Source of the DNA: Rhizobium sp. R634
Lineage (GTDB): Bacteria > Pseudomonadota > Alphaproteobacteria > Rhizobiales > Rhizobiaceae
Length of the DNA: 64,000 bases
Assembly: GCF_002211305.1 (NCBI RefSeq)
Contig: NZ_LOKW01000004.1
Location: 62,001-126,000, forward strand
Reading direction: 5' to 3'
Shown here: positions 55,255 through 63,873 of the stretch, piece after piece
Position numbering within the stretch: position 1 is the stretch's first letter
Layout of the letters: every line of letters begins with the position of its first letter
The notes under the pieces: model-generated
Seen by the model: the letters and a program-made list of their open reading frames with translations, nothing else
The model's database searches: none
What the model was told of the DNA's origin: nothing
Position numbers and translations under genes: made by a program

Positions 55255-56325
55255 TCAGGCCTCCCTGCCGACACGCCAGCTGTCGGCGTAGATGCTGATG
55301 GCGGACGGATCGAAGGTGACGCGGGCATCCGCGGGGATATCGGCATCTTCGGGCACAACGATCGCGAGCGGCTGGCCGGCGAAACGGGCCCGCACGATCT
55401 TCTGCCGGCCGATATCTTCGACCTTGCTGATCGTGACCGGCATACCCTCGCGTCCGAGACGGATGAATTCCGGGCGAATGCCGAGTTCGGTCTTGGAGCT
55501 GCCTGCGGTCTTCGGCGCGTAATCGAGCGTCAGCACCTCGTCCCCGACCTTGACGGCGCTGCCGTCAACCTGGGCCGGCATGACGTTCATACCGGGCGAA
55601 CCGATGAAATAGCCGACGAAGGTGTGGCTCGGCCGCTCGAAGAGCTCGGCCGGCGTGCCGATTTGAACGATCTGGCCGTCATACATGACAACGACCTTCT
55701 CGGCGAAAGTCAGCGCCTCGGTCTGGTCGTGGGTGACATAGACCATGGTGAAACCGAACTGCTTGTGCAGCCGTTTCAGCTGCGAGCGCAGCACCCATTT
55801 CATGTGGGGATCGATGACGGTCAGCGGCTCGTCGAACAGGATGGCGTTGACGTCGTTGCGCACCAGCCCGCGGCCGAGCGAGATCTTCTGCTTCTGGTCG
55901 GCGGTCAGCCCCTGCGCCTTGCGTTTGGCCCAGCCGGCAAGGTCGATCATTTCGAGAATGTCGCGCACGCGCCGGTCGACATCGGCCTCGGCCACGCCGC
56001 GGTTGCGCAGGGGAAAGGCCAGATTGTCGTAAACGGTCATCGTGTCGTAGATGACGGGAAACTGGAAGACCTGGGCGATGTTGCGGCTTTGCGTCGAAAG
56101 GTTCGTCACATCCTTGCCGTCGAACAGGATGCGGCCATGCGAGGGCTGCAGCAGACCCGAGATGATGTTGAGCAGCGTGGTCTTGCCGCAGCCGGAAGGA
56201 CCGAGCAGCGCATAGGCGCCGCCGTCGTTCCATTCGTGGTCGACTTCCTTCAGCGAATAATCCTTCTCCGTCTGCGGATTGGCTCCGTAGGCGTGGCGGA
56301 TATGGTCGAGCGTAATGCGTGCCAT
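55255..56325 (-). CDS. glpT: Glycerol ABC transporter ATP-binding protein with degenerate signature
   Basis: A 356-residue MalK-like ATPase. Walker A GPSGCGKTT, Walker B ILFDEPLTVID and switch histidine YVTHDQTEA are intact, but the ABC signature reads LTADQKQK instead of LSGGQ. The C-terminal TOBE-like domain begins near 240 (LGIRPEFIRLG). It lies 9 bases behind glpS. With GlpS it would form a heterodimer in which one of the two ATP sites is degenerate. It differs from E. coli GlpT, which is an unrelated antiporter. Confidence 0.9.
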   Translation of the reverse strand: MARITLDHIRHAYGANPQTEKDYSLKEVDHEWNDGGAYALLGPSGCGKTTLLNIISGLLQPSHGRILFDGKDVTNLSTQSRNIAQVFQFPVIYDTMTVYDNLAFPLRNRGVAEADVDRRVRDILEMIDLAGWAKRKAQGLTADQKQKISLGRGLVRNDVNAILFDEPLTVIDPHMKWVLRSQLKRLHKQFGFTMVYVTHDQTEALTFAEKVVVMYDGQIVQIGTPAELFERPSHTFVGYFIGSPGMNVMPAQVDGSAVKVGDEVLTLDYAPKTAGSSKTELGIRPEFIRLGREGMPVTISKVEDIGRQKIVRARFAGQPLAIVVPEDADIPADARVTFDPSAISIYADSWRVGREA

Positions 56326-56334
56326 TGTGCTCTC

Positions 56335-57432
56335 CTATGCCTTTGCCGCTGCAGCGGCAGCGTGGCCGACCGTGGCGATGGCGCGGCCATCGGAGCCGAA
56401 GGCCAAGAGGTGGCGTGTGTCGAGGAAGGCCTCGATCTCCATGTCGGGATCGATGTCGTGAATGCCGTGCGCCAGCATGACCCAGCGCACGCCGTCATAT
56501 TCCAGGTGAACGAAGCTCTCCGAACCGGTGATCTCGGAAACCAGCGTGCGCGCCTGCAGGCGGGCGGCGTCACCGGTCTGCGGCTTGAAGCCGAGATGAT
56601 GCGGGTGAAACGCCACAGTAACCGGCCCGTCCGGCACGGCGGCCAGATGCGGGGGAACCGGAAGTGCTGCTCCGCCCTGACGCGTGAAGACATTGCCCGC
56701 TTTGGTGACGTCGAGCGTGTTCAGCGGCGGATCGGCGAAGATGCCGGCGCTGTCGAGATCGACGGGGCGCCGGTAGACGTCGATCGTCGGCCCGAACTGG
56801 GTGACCCGACCTTGGTTCAAGGTTGCCGTATTGCCGCCGAGCAGCAGCGCCTCGGACGGTTCGGTGGTCGCATAGACGAAGATCGCACCGGACTGGGCGA
56901 AGATCTTCGGGAGTTCCTCACGCAGTTCCTCGCGCAGCTTGTAATCGAGGTTGGCGAGCGGCTCGTCCATCAGCACGAGGCTGGCATTCTTGACGAGCGC
57001 GCGCGCAAGTGCCGTGCGCTGCTGCTGGCCGCCGGAGAGATGGAGCGGCGTGCGGTCGAGATAGGGCGTGAGCTTCAGAAGCTCGGCCGCCTTGCGCACG
57101 TCGCGGTCGATCGTGGCGGCATCCTTGCCCGAGATGCGCATCGGCGAGGCGATGTTCTCATAGACGGTCAACGCCGGATAATTGATGAACTGCTGATAGA
57201 CCATGGCGACGTTGCGCTTCTGCACCGGCATGCCGGTAACGTCGGCGCCGTCGAAATGGACGGAGCCGGCGGTCGGACGGTCGAGCCCCGCCATCAGCCG
57301 CATCAGCGACGTCTTGCCCGACAGCGTCGGCCCGAGCAGGACGTTCAGCGTGCCGCGCTCGAGGACCAGATCGGTCGGATAGATATGATAGTCCGCCCCC
57401 ACCATCTTGGCGGCGTTTCGCAGTTCCAGCAT
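56335..57432 (-). CDS. glpS: Glycerol ABC transporter ATP-binding protein lacking the switch histidine
   Basis: A 365-residue MalK-like ATPase. Walker A GPTLSGKTS and signature LSGGQQQR are good and Walker B reads LVLMDEPLANLD. The H-loop, normally VTHDQxEA, is ATTEPSEA, so the switch histidine is replaced by threonine. The start at 57432 lies 6 bases behind GGGGA; an upstream GTG is in frame but not conserved. It is the first transporter gene after glpD, 42 bases away. It is the partner of GlpT. Confidence 0.9.
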   Translation of the reverse strand: MLELRNAAKMVGADYHIYPTDLVLERGTLNVLLGPTLSGKTSLMRLMAGLDRPTAGSVHFDGADVTGMPVQKRNVAMVYQQFINYPALTVYENIASPMRISGKDAATIDRDVRKAAELLKLTPYLDRTPLHLSGGQQQRTALARALVKNASLVLMDEPLANLDYKLREELREELPKIFAQSGAIFVYATTEPSEALLLGGNTATLNQGRVTQFGPTIDVYRRPVDLDSAGIFADPPLNTLDVTKAGNVFTRQGGAALPVPPHLAAVPDGPVTVAFHPHHLGFKPQTGDAARLQARTLVSEITGSESFVHLEYDGVRWVMLAHGIHDIDPDMEIEAFLDTRHLLAFGSDGRAIATVGHAAAAAAKA

Positions 57433-57474
57433 TCCGATTCCCCTGCCTCCACGCAGCGGGGACCACACGCCACC

Positions 57475-58989
57475 TTATCCGGCCATCGCCGGTATGGCAG
57501 CCATGTACTCCTCCAGTGACTGAGCCTGCTCCTTCGAAAGGCGCAGACCATCCTTTGTTCTCCTCCACAGCACGTCTTCGGCGTGCCGGGCCCATTCATG
57601 TTCGACGAGATATCTGACTTCGGCTTCGTAAAGATCGCCGCCGAACAGCCGCCCGAGATCCTCGATGCCGCTGGCATCGCCGAGCAGCGTCTCGGCCCTG
57701 GTGCCATAGCGGCGCACCAGCCGGCGCGCATGCGGATCGGCAAGGAAGGGATAACGGCTTTTCAGCTTGGCGACCTCGGCCTCATAACCCTTGACGGCGA
57801 AATTGCCGCCGGGCAGATGGCTCTTTGCCGTCCAGGGAGCGCCCTTGACGCCGATCGCCGCACCGATCTTTTCCAGCGCATGTTCGGAAAGCCGGCGATA
57901 GGTGGTGAGCTTGCCGCCGAAGACGTTGAGCAGCGGCGCGGCGGCGCCTTCGCCCTCGAGCTTCAGCACGTAGTCGCGCGTCGCCTCCTGCGCCTTCGAG
58001 GCGCCGTCGTCATAAAGCGGCCGCACCGCCGAATAGGTCCAGACGATATCCTCCGGCTTGACCGGCTCCTTGAAATATTCCGATGCCGCATTGCAGAGGT
58101 AGACGGTCTCCTCCTCGGAGATCCGGACATCCTTGGGATCGGCGGTGTAATCGCGGTCGGTCGTGCCGATCAGGGTGAAGTCGCCCTCATAGGGAATGGC
58201 GAAGATGATGCGGTTGTCGGGATTCTGGAAGAAATAGGCGCGCGGGTCGTCGAACTTCTTCTTGACGACGATATGGCTGCCCTGGACGAGGCGAACGTGG
58301 TGAGCCTCGTTCTGACCGAAAGCGGAGCGGATGACGTGATCGACCCAGGGGCCGGCGGCATTGACCAGCATGCGGGCCTGATGGCTGCCGTTGCGGCCGG
58401 TGACGGTATCGGTCGTCTCGATATGCCACAGGCCGTTCTCGCGCCTTGCCGAGACCACTTTGGTGCGGGGCATGATCGCGGCACCCTTGTCGGCTGCGTC
58501 GCGGGCGTTCAGCACGACCATGCGGGCATCGTCGACCCAGCCGTCGGAATATTCGAATGCTCTCGTAAACAGCGCCTTCAGCGGCTTGCCCGCGGGATCC
58601 TTGCGCATGTCCAGCACATCAGTCGCCGGCAGCAGCTTGCGGCCGCCGAGGTGGTCGTAGAGGAAGAGGCCGAGCCGGATCAGCCAGGCCGGGCGGATAC
58701 CGCCCTTGTGATAAGGCAATACGAAGCGCAGCGGCCAGATGATGTGCGGCGCCATCGCCCAGAGGATCTCGCGCTCCATCAGCGATTCACGCACCAGGCG
58801 GAATTCGTAATGCTCGAGATAGCGCAGGCCGCCATGGATCAGCTTGGTGGCGCCGGATGAGGTGCCGGAGGCGAAATCGTTCATCTCCGCCAGCGCGACG
58901 GAATAGCCGCGCCCGATGGCATCGCGCGCGATGCCGCAGCCGTTGATGCCGCCGCCAATGACGAAAATGTCGTATATCTCCCGGCCCAA
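57475..58989 (-). CDS. glpD: Aerobic glycerol-3-phosphate dehydrogenase
   Basis: A protein of about 504 residues that oxidises sn-glycerol 3-phosphate to dihydroxyacetone phosphate and passes electrons to the quinone pool; peripheral membrane flavoprotein. The FAD motif is FVIGGGINGCGIARDAIGRG near the start, followed by ASGTSSGATKLIHGGLRYLEHYEFRLVRE. The start is uncertain: a TTG at 58989 lies 5 bases behind GGAGG and gives the length of E. coli GlpD (501); a TTG at 59028 has no ribosome site. It heads the operon; the promoter region carries phased CGAA repeats. Confidence 0.9.
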   Translation of the reverse strand: MGREIYDIFVIGGGINGCGIARDAIGRGYSVALAEMNDFASGTSSGATKLIHGGLRYLEHYEFRLVRESLMEREILWAMAPHIIWPLRFVLPYHKGGIRPAWLIRLGLFLYDHLGGRKLLPATDVLDMRKDPAGKPLKALFTRAFEYSDGWVDDARMVVLNARDAADKGAAIMPRTKVVSARRENGLWHIETTDTVTGRNGSHQARMLVNAAGPWVDHVIRSAFGQNEAHHVRLVQGSHIVVKKKFDDPRAYFFQNPDNRIIFAIPYEGDFTLIGTTDRDYTADPKDVRISEEETVYLCNAASEYFKEPVKPEDIVWTYSAVRPLYDDGASKAQEATRDYVLKLEGEGAAAPLLNVFGGKLTTYRRLSEHALEKIGAAIGVKGAPWTAKSHLPGGNFAVKGYEAEVAKLKSRYPFLADPHARRLVRRYGTRAETLLGDASGIEDLGRLFGGDLYEAEVRYLVEHEWARHAEDVLWRRTKDGLRLSKEQAQSLEEYMAAIPAMAG

Positions 58990-59042
58990 TTGCCCCTCCG
59001 AGCCTGCTGCTGATTTCGCATCGCACAAAACTTGCGCGATTG

Positions 59043-59089
59043 CGAAAGTGACATCAGTTAAAACGAAAGAAATACGAATGTCAAACGAA
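59043..59089. promoter_or_regulatory. Phased CGAA repeats before glpD, candidate GlpR operator
   Basis: CGAA begins at 59044 preceded by C in GCGAAAG, then in ACGAAAG, ACGAATG and ACGAATG. The C positions are 59043, 59064, 59075 and 59086, so spacings are 21, 11 and 11 bases, on one face of the helix. E. coli GlpR half-sites also carry a TCG/CGA core. The divergent region holds only glpR and glpD. Confidence 0.5.
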
Positions 59090-59100
59090 TGTTGGCAGAT

Positions 59101-59874
59101 CTATCGCGATCTGCTGCCCGTTTCGATCAGTTTCACATTGTTTTCCAGGCAGAGATTTCGGATCGACGGCACCGGACAGTGGTCGGTGATGAAGGTATGA
59201 ACCTGGGAAAGCTGACCGATCCGGACTGGCGCGGTGCGTTCGAACTTCGTCGAATCGGCAACGAGAATGACGTGGCGGGCATTGGCGATGATCGCCTGCG
59301 CGACCTTCACCTCGCGAAAGTCATAGTCGAGAAGCGCGCCGTCGACATCGATCGCCGAGGCGCCGATCACGGCATAATCGACCTTGAACTGGCGGATGAA
59401 ATCGACCGCCGCTTCGCCGACGATCCCGCCGTCGGAACCGCGCACGACCCCGCCGGCAATTACCACCTCGATTGCCGGGAAGAGACGCAACCTGTTGGCA
59501 ACGTTTATATTATTGGTGATCACCATCAGCTCGTGATGATTGGCGAGCGCCTCGCCCACCGCCTCGGTCGTCGTGCCGATATTGATGAAGAGCGAGGCTC
59601 CGCTCGGGATCAGCTCGACGGCCGCAACGCCGATTGCCTGCTTCTCCGAAGCGGCGATCTGGCGGCGCGCCTCGTATTTGACGTTCTCGGTTCCGCTCGG
59701 AAATGTCGCCCCGCCATGGATGCGCGTCAGCACCTGCGCATCGCAGAGATCGTTCAGATCCTTGCGGATGGTTTGCGGCGTTACCGAGAAGCGGGAGGCA
59801 AGCTCCTCGACCAGAACCCTGCCGCTCGATTTCGCGATCGCCACGATTTCAGTTTGTCGGTCGGTCAAGAACAT
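59101..59874 (-). CDS. glpR: DeoR-family repressor of glycerol genes
   Basis: A 257-residue DeoR regulator. The N-terminal helix-turn-helix (TDRQTEIVAIAKSSGRVLVEELASRFSVTPQTIRKDLNDLC, about 3-43) is followed by IHGGA and the sugar-phosphate sensor domain (ELIPSGASLFINIGTTTEAVGEAL; VADSTKFER). The position beside glpD and the match to GlpR indicate control by glycerol 3-phosphate. The start at 59874 follows AAGGGGG. It is on the same strand as glpD, upstream of it, with about 110 bases between, where the CGAA repeats lie. Confidence 0.88.
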   Translation of the reverse strand: MFLTDRQTEIVAIAKSSGRVLVEELASRFSVTPQTIRKDLNDLCDAQVLTRIHGGATFPSGTENVKYEARRQIAASEKQAIGVAAVELIPSGASLFINIGTTTEAVGEALANHHELMVITNNINVANRLRLFPAIEVVIAGGVVRGSDGGIVGEAAVDFIRQFKVDYAVIGASAIDVDGALLDYDFREVKVAQAIIANARHVILVADSTKFERTAPVRIGQLSQVHTFITDHCPVPSIRNLCLENNVKLIETGSRSR

Positions 59875-59893
59875 CGGCGCCCCCTTTCGATCT

Positions 59894-59914
59894 GCTTTCG
59901 TTTTTAAAGAAAGC
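59894..59914. promoter_or_regulatory. Inverted repeat upstream of glpR
   Basis: GCTTTC (59894-59899) and GAAAGC (59909-59914) flank a 9-base AT-rich spacer that includes TTTCGTTT, a sequence like the CGAA repeats before glpD in reverse. It lies 20-40 bases before the glpR start and may serve autoregulation. Confidence 0.4.
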
Positions 59915-59985
59915 GAAGAGCGGCGCAACGTCTATTTATCGGCGGCGAACTTTCGCCGCCGATTTTGGTGGTAGCGGCGCGGCCG

Positions 59986-60595
59986 TTACCGTTTCCGCAT
60001 GAGGTTGACCACGAGCACGCCGAGGATCGCCATGACGCCGCCGATCGCGCCGAGTGCCGTCGGCGTCTCGCCGAGCCAGACGAAGCCGATCAGCGTTGCG
60101 ACCGGCGGGACGCCATAGAGAAAATTGGAGGCGCGCGCGGCCGTCAGCCGCTTCAATGCGATGGCCCAGGTGAGATAACCGATCGCCGTCGGGAAGATGA
60201 CGAGATAGGCGACGCCCCAGTTGACCTCCGCCGGCGCGGCGGCCAGCGCACGGATCGTCGCCGGGACGGCGGGAAACAGCGGCACGGAGCCGATCAGCAG
60301 GATCCAGGCGGTGACGGCAAGCGCCGGCAGGCGGGCGAGCAACGGTTTCTGCAACACGCTTGCGATCGCCGAGCAGAGCGCTGCGCCGAGGATCAGCACA
60401 GCATTGGGATCAAGCTTGAAGCCGCCGTCCGAGGAGACCGCAATCAGCGCGACGCCGCCGAAGGAAACCGCGGTGCCCGCCCAGCCCCAGCGGCCGAAGC
60501 GCTCGCCGAGCGCGAATGTGGCAATGAGGGCGGTGAAGACGGGCATGGTATTGATGATGAAGCTGGCCGGTCCCGCCGCCACGGTCTGCTCGCCG
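59986..60595 (-). pseudogene. 5'-truncated EamA/DMT family transporter
   Basis: About 200 residues match the second half of a drug/metabolite (EamA) transporter: AGPASFIINTMPVFTALIATFALGERFGRWGW, ASVLQKPLLARLPALAVTAWILLIGSV and AARASNFLYGVPPVATLIGFVWLGETP, ending normally at 59986. The first about 100 residues, four to five helices and the start are missing. At about 60595 the sequence changes abruptly into the middle of a LysR gene on the other strand. The open frame beyond that point is antisense to LysR and does not look like protein. It is almost certainly nonfunctional. Confidence 0.82.
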
Positions 60596-61375
60596 GTGGG
60601 CGTGCGGCTGTTCGCGCGCGAAGCGCGCGGCGTGCGGCTGACGCCGGAGGGCATGCGTTTTTTCGCCCGCGCCGAGGAAGCGCTTTCCCTGCTCGGCAAC
60701 ACCGGCGAGCGCTGGCTGCCCAGGCCGAACAAGGCGGTGGTGCGCCTTTCGGTGACGCCTTCGGTGGCGTCACTGTGGCTCTTTCCGCGTCTGGCGAAGC
60801 TCGAAGGAAACGAGCTGCATGTCGAGCTCACGCTCGAACATCGGCTGGCGGATTTCGGCGAAGGCACGGATCTCGCCATCCGTTGCGGCAAGGGTCCCTG
60901 GGCCGGCGTGCGCGCCCTGCCGCTGTGGCGGGAGAAGTCCTTTCCCATTGCCGCCCCCGAACTGGCGAAGCAGCTCGGGCAGCGCTCGGACGCCCTTTCG
61001 CTGCTCGACCTGCCGATCATTCACGATTCGAATATAGAAGGCTGGCGCCGCTGGCTCTCGCGTGAGGGTATCGATTATACGCCGCGCGGCCAGGACCGCC
61101 GCTTCGAAGACTATAATCTGGTGATGGATGCCTGTGCCCAGGGGCTCGGCATCGCGCTCGCCCGCCCTCCCCTATCGGATGCGATGCTGGCCGCCGGGCG
61201 CGTCGTCGCAGTGTCGGAACGCACGCTCGAATCCCACGTGGCCTTCCACCTGATCCGGCCGGATGATGCGCTGCGGAGCCCGGCCATCGAATTTGCCGGC
61301 CGCTTTCTGCGCGAGGCCGGCCATGACGAGGAGACGATCGCCGCCTTCACCGCACCCGGCCGGGCGAAAGCCTAG
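60596..61375 (+). pseudogene. 5'-truncated LysR family regulator
   Basis: About 258 residues match a GcvA-like LysR regulator from the end of the DNA-binding domain on: GVRLFAREARGVRLTPEG, then the effector domain (VVRLSVTPSVASLWLFPRL; DYNLVMDACAQGLGIALARP). The first about 50 residues with the helix-turn-helix are missing, and there is no start codon with a ribosome site. The left border coincides with the break in the DMT transporter gene, so one deletion probably removed both 5' ends and the shared promoter region. Confidence 0.82.
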
Positions 61376-61389
61376 CCGGACGGTGCCTG

Positions 61390-61857
61390 CTATCCCTCCA
61401 GAAGCTTCAGCCGCATTTCCTTGGCTATTTCAAAACCGACAGAGCGGTAAACGGGTTCGCCGGCATCCGAGGCATGGATGACAGCCGTCGTACAGCCGAT
61501 CGATTTCAGGTAGCCGACAGCCGCTTTGGTCAACGCCAGCGCGATGCCGCGCCTGCGGAAGGCGTCCTCGACATAGACGGACCAGATATAACCAAGCAGC
61601 CGCTGCTCCTCCCGGATGACTTCAGGAAAGGGCGATTGGTGCAGCTGGCAGGATACGGAACCGGCGATTTCCCCGTCGATGACGGCCAGGAACGAGGCGA
61701 GGCGCCGCTCCGCGCGGCCGCTTCTAAGGAAAAACAAGACTCGCGCCGCGGCATCCGGTCTGTAGTGCTCCGGCGGCGTGCCGTAACTGTCCCAGATCTT
61801 CAGATAATGCCCGGCCAGGATCTCGTCCTCATCGGGCGTTGCCATTCGAATATCCAT
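61390..61857 (-). CDS. GNAT family N-acetyltransferase
   Basis: A 155-residue acetyltransferase. IWSVYVEDAFRRRGIALALTKAAVGYLKSIGCTTAVIHAS (about 91-130) holds the acetyl-CoA loop (RRRGIA) and the next helix; GEPVYRSVGFEIAKEMRL is the C-terminal motif. The substrate is unknown. It converges on the LysR remnant, with 14 bases between. Confidence 0.88.
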   Translation of the reverse strand: MDIRMATPDEDEILAGHYLKIWDSYGTPPEHYRPDAAARVLFFLRSGRAERRLASFLAVIDGEIAGSVSCQLHQSPFPEVIREEQRLLGYIWSVYVEDAFRRRGIALALTKAAVGYLKSIGCTTAVIHASDAGEPVYRSVGFEIAKEMRLKLLEG

Positions 61858-61944
61858 TGGCGATCCGTTTGGGCGTGGAAGGAAATCAATTTCAAGAAGG
61901 GGGACGCCCCCGCCGCGTCGCGGCAGGGACGCGTCAAAGTCCTG

Positions 61945-62466
61945 TCAATTCGCCGGCGTCAGCGTCATCGATGCGCTGCCGGCGGCAACGTTGAGGCCGA
62001 GCTGGCCGGTGAGGCTGACCGTCTGCAGATGGATCGAGCCGGACGTGCCGCCGACCAGGAGATTGGCGCCGACACCGGCGCCGACCGTCGCTTCCGCGCT
62101 GGCGCCAACATAGAGGCCGGCAAGCGATCCACGATGATAGCCGGCGGTCGGCGCGAAAACGCCCCAGATCAGGCGGCTGCGCGTGGTGAAGCCGAGATCG
62201 ATGCCGAGCTTTCTGACTTCGCCGGTATAGTGATCGACGAGCTCGTTGCCGACAATCGACTGGAAGACGCAATCGGCTTCCTTGGACGAACCGAGCACAT
62301 AGCCCGTGCCACCGCTGATATCGCAGGTAAGATAGCCGATCTTCACGCCGTTGCGCAGATCCGGCTCTTCATATGTCCTGGTGACGGGATCGGCGGCACC
62401 GGCCACCCCCGCGCCGACAAACGTCAACGATACCGCGGCAAAGGCCGTCGCAAGAGTTTTGTTCAT
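61945..62466 (-). CDS. Exported DUF992 family protein
   Basis: A 173-residue exported protein with a Sec signal (MNKTLATAFAAVSLTFVGAGVAGA). GVKIGYLTCDISGGTGYVLGSSKEADCVF holds the paired cysteines of DUF992, and the tail is rich in glycine, alanine and small residues (SAEATVGAGVGANLLVGG), as in the family. DUF992 proteins are common in rhizobia and of unknown function. The ribosome site AGGAGA precedes the ATG. It has no evident operon partner. Confidence 0.87.
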   Translation of the reverse strand: MNKTLATAFAAVSLTFVGAGVAGAADPVTRTYEEPDLRNGVKIGYLTCDISGGTGYVLGSSKEADCVFQSIVGNELVDHYTGEVRKLGIDLGFTTRSRLIWGVFAPTAGYHRGSLAGLYVGASAEATVGAGVGANLLVGGTSGSIHLQTVSLTGQLGLNVAAGSASMTLTPAN

Positions 62467-63013
62467 AAGTCTCTCCTTCTCAAATCGTGACGGGAATACC
62501 CGGCTGCCGGCACCGGATAACGGACGGGAACCGTAAACGATCCCAGATCGGCGCCGTTTTCGCGTCGCGTGTCAGAGCGCGGGAGGCGCAAGCGACAACC
62601 CTACGGTTTAGCGGCATTGGGACATTTCAAAGGCATATGCTACCCGCATGCGCCATTTCACAATCTTGTCAGGAATGGTTGCAGGAAAGGCACATGCTGT
62701 TTTCGCCGAGGATGCACCGGGCAGCAGCCGCGTCGACGCTGGGGTGACCGCATAGGTTGCCAGAGCTCATGTATAGCTGTAGTATTCTCTAAATTTCCTG
62801 CTGCACAGCAACAAATAAGAAGAATCGAAATACCGATTCCCGGCATGACAACAGAATGTCCGGATGCTTTTCCGGGGTTCTGTTTCTGCTTCAGCAACAA
62901 TGCCGGCTGAAATTTGAGATGCATATCAGATGATTATTTTGCCGGGGCCGGCTGACGGCACGCCCGCCGATTTCTATTGGAAATGGCGGTGCAGAGTTCA
63001 TCGGGAGGGAAAA
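62467..63013. other. Long intergenic region with no recognised gene
   Basis: 547 bases with only short frames that lack ribosome sites and family features. The stretch 62640-62930 is AT-richer than the surroundings. I see no RNA gene or repeat with confidence. The last 50 bases must hold the promoter of the lipoprotein gene at 63014. Confidence 0.4.
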
Positions 63014-63259
63014 ATGCGCAAACACACAACCATCATGCTGGCAGGATGCCTTGCGGTATCCGCCTGTCAGTCCGGGACCACGTCTCAAGCCGTCTCGGAC
63101 CGGAATTCCGAATTCGGCTGTATTGCCGGCACCGTCGGCGGCGCGATCGTCGGCGGCTTGATCGGCAGCACCATCGGGGCCGGCACCGGCCAGGTGCTCG
63201 CCATCGGCGCCGGCATCGGCGGCGGCGGTTTCGTTGGCAACCGCCTGGCTTGCAAATAA
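63014..63259 (+). CDS. Glycine-zipper lipoprotein (small)
   Basis: An 81-residue lipoprotein. The signal MRKHTTIMLAGCLAVSAC ends in the lipobox VSAC, with C18 as the modified cysteine. The mature part is a glycine-zipper segment (GTVGGAIVGGLIGSTIGAGTG, GAGIGGGGFVG), which packs in or beside the membrane. The start at 63014 follows GGGAGGGA. Similar small proteins (17 kDa antigen/Omp-like) sit in the outer membrane. It is followed after 17 bases by an EF-hand protein. Confidence 0.8.
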   Translation: MRKHTTIMLAGCLAVSACQSGTTSQAVSDRNSEFGCIAGTVGGAIVGGLIGSTIGAGTGQVLAIGAGIGGGGFVGNRLACK

Positions 63260-63276
63260 ATCGTGGGGGTATAGCG

Positions 63277-63627
63277 ATGAAGATCTTGGCTTTGGTAACG
63301 GCAGTCGCCCTGTTCCAATCTACCGGCGTGCTCGCCCAACAAGCCGCCTCGATGTATCAGGGGCAGATGGACAAGCTTGACGTCAATTCCAGCAAGACGG
63401 TCGATCGTTCCGAATACGAAGCCTTCATGGGCACGGCTTTCGGTAATCTCGACAGGAACAAAGACGGCAGCCTGCAATCCGGCGAGACGGTGCAGATTCT
63501 GACCGTCGAGCAATTCACCCTGACGGACGCCAACAAGGACGGCCGCATCAACAAGAGCGAATTTATACAGCGGGTTATGGCGGATTTCGCGACGGCCGAT
63601 CGCGATCGGGACGGCAACCTCCAGTAA
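63277..63627 (+). CDS. Exported EF-hand calcium-binding protein
   Basis: A 116-residue exported protein: Sec signal MKILALVTAVALFQSTGVLA, then four EF-hand-like loops (LDVNSSKTVDRSEYEAF, LDRNKDGSLQSGE, TDANKDGRINKSEF, ADRDRDGNLQ). Loops 2 and 3 have complete D-x-[ND]-x-D-G calcium ligands; loop 4 is cut short by the stop codon. It would bind calcium in the periplasm. It follows the lipoprotein gene at 17 bases after a GGGGGT ribosome site and ends at a strong terminator. Confidence 0.82.
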   Translation: MKILALVTAVALFQSTGVLAQQAASMYQGQMDKLDVNSSKTVDRSEYEAFMGTAFGNLDRNKDGSLQSGETVQILTVEQFTLTDANKDGRINKSEFIQRVMADFATADRDRDGNLQ

Positions 63628-63630
63628 AGA

Positions 63631-63660
63631 AAAACCCGGCGATGTTTTCGCCGGGTTTTT
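63631..63660 (+). terminator. Rho-independent terminator
   Basis: CCCGGCGA (63635-63642) and TCGCCGGG (63648-63655) form a GC-rich stem with a 5-base loop, preceded by A-rich and followed by T-rich sequence. It ends the lipoprotein/EF-hand operon and, being A/T-flanked on both sides, may also end the convergent DUF1328 gene. Confidence 0.88.
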
Positions 63661-63678
63661 ATACTCGATCCGTCGGCA

Positions 63679-63843
63679 CTATACTCTGCGCATAAAGCGC
63701 ATGACGAGCGACACGACGAACAGCACCAGGAAAATGAAGAACAGAACCTGGGCAATGGAAGCTGAAGCCCCGGCGATGCCGCCAAATCCAAGGACGCCGG
63801 CAATCAAGGCCACAACGAGAAATACCAAAGCGTAGTAAAGCAT
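63679..63843 (-). CDS. DUF1328 family small membrane protein
   Basis: A 54-residue protein with two membrane helices: [22 protein letters not shown] and [23 protein letters not shown], then RRV. This is the DUF1328 (YtjA-like) pattern; members are often stress induced and of unknown role. The ATG at 63843 follows AGGAGA. A promoter-like GGAAC-N18-GTT lies 31-56 bases upstream. It is too short for many gene finders but clearly a gene. Confidence 0.8.
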   Translation of the reverse strand: MLYYALVFLVVALIAGVLGFGGIAGASASIAQVLFFIFLVLFVVSLVMRFMRRV

Positions 63844-63873
63844 CGCGATCTCCTCTTACGTTGCTGCTGGCAT

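Noticed and set aside
55624..57519. A 631-codon plus-strand frame opposite glpT and glpS
   Set aside because: Antisense shadow of two ATPase genes with complete motifs; no ribosome site or domain.
60221..61375. A 384-codon plus frame that could be taken as a full LysR gene
   Set aside because: Its first 125 codons are antisense to the DMT transporter remnant and contain no helix-turn-helix, so the LysR gene is truncated and not merely given a new start.
62521..62545. GGAAC at 62529 as a further stress promoter
   Set aside because: There is no GTT at 16-18 bases and no gene downstream on that strand within a reasonable distance.
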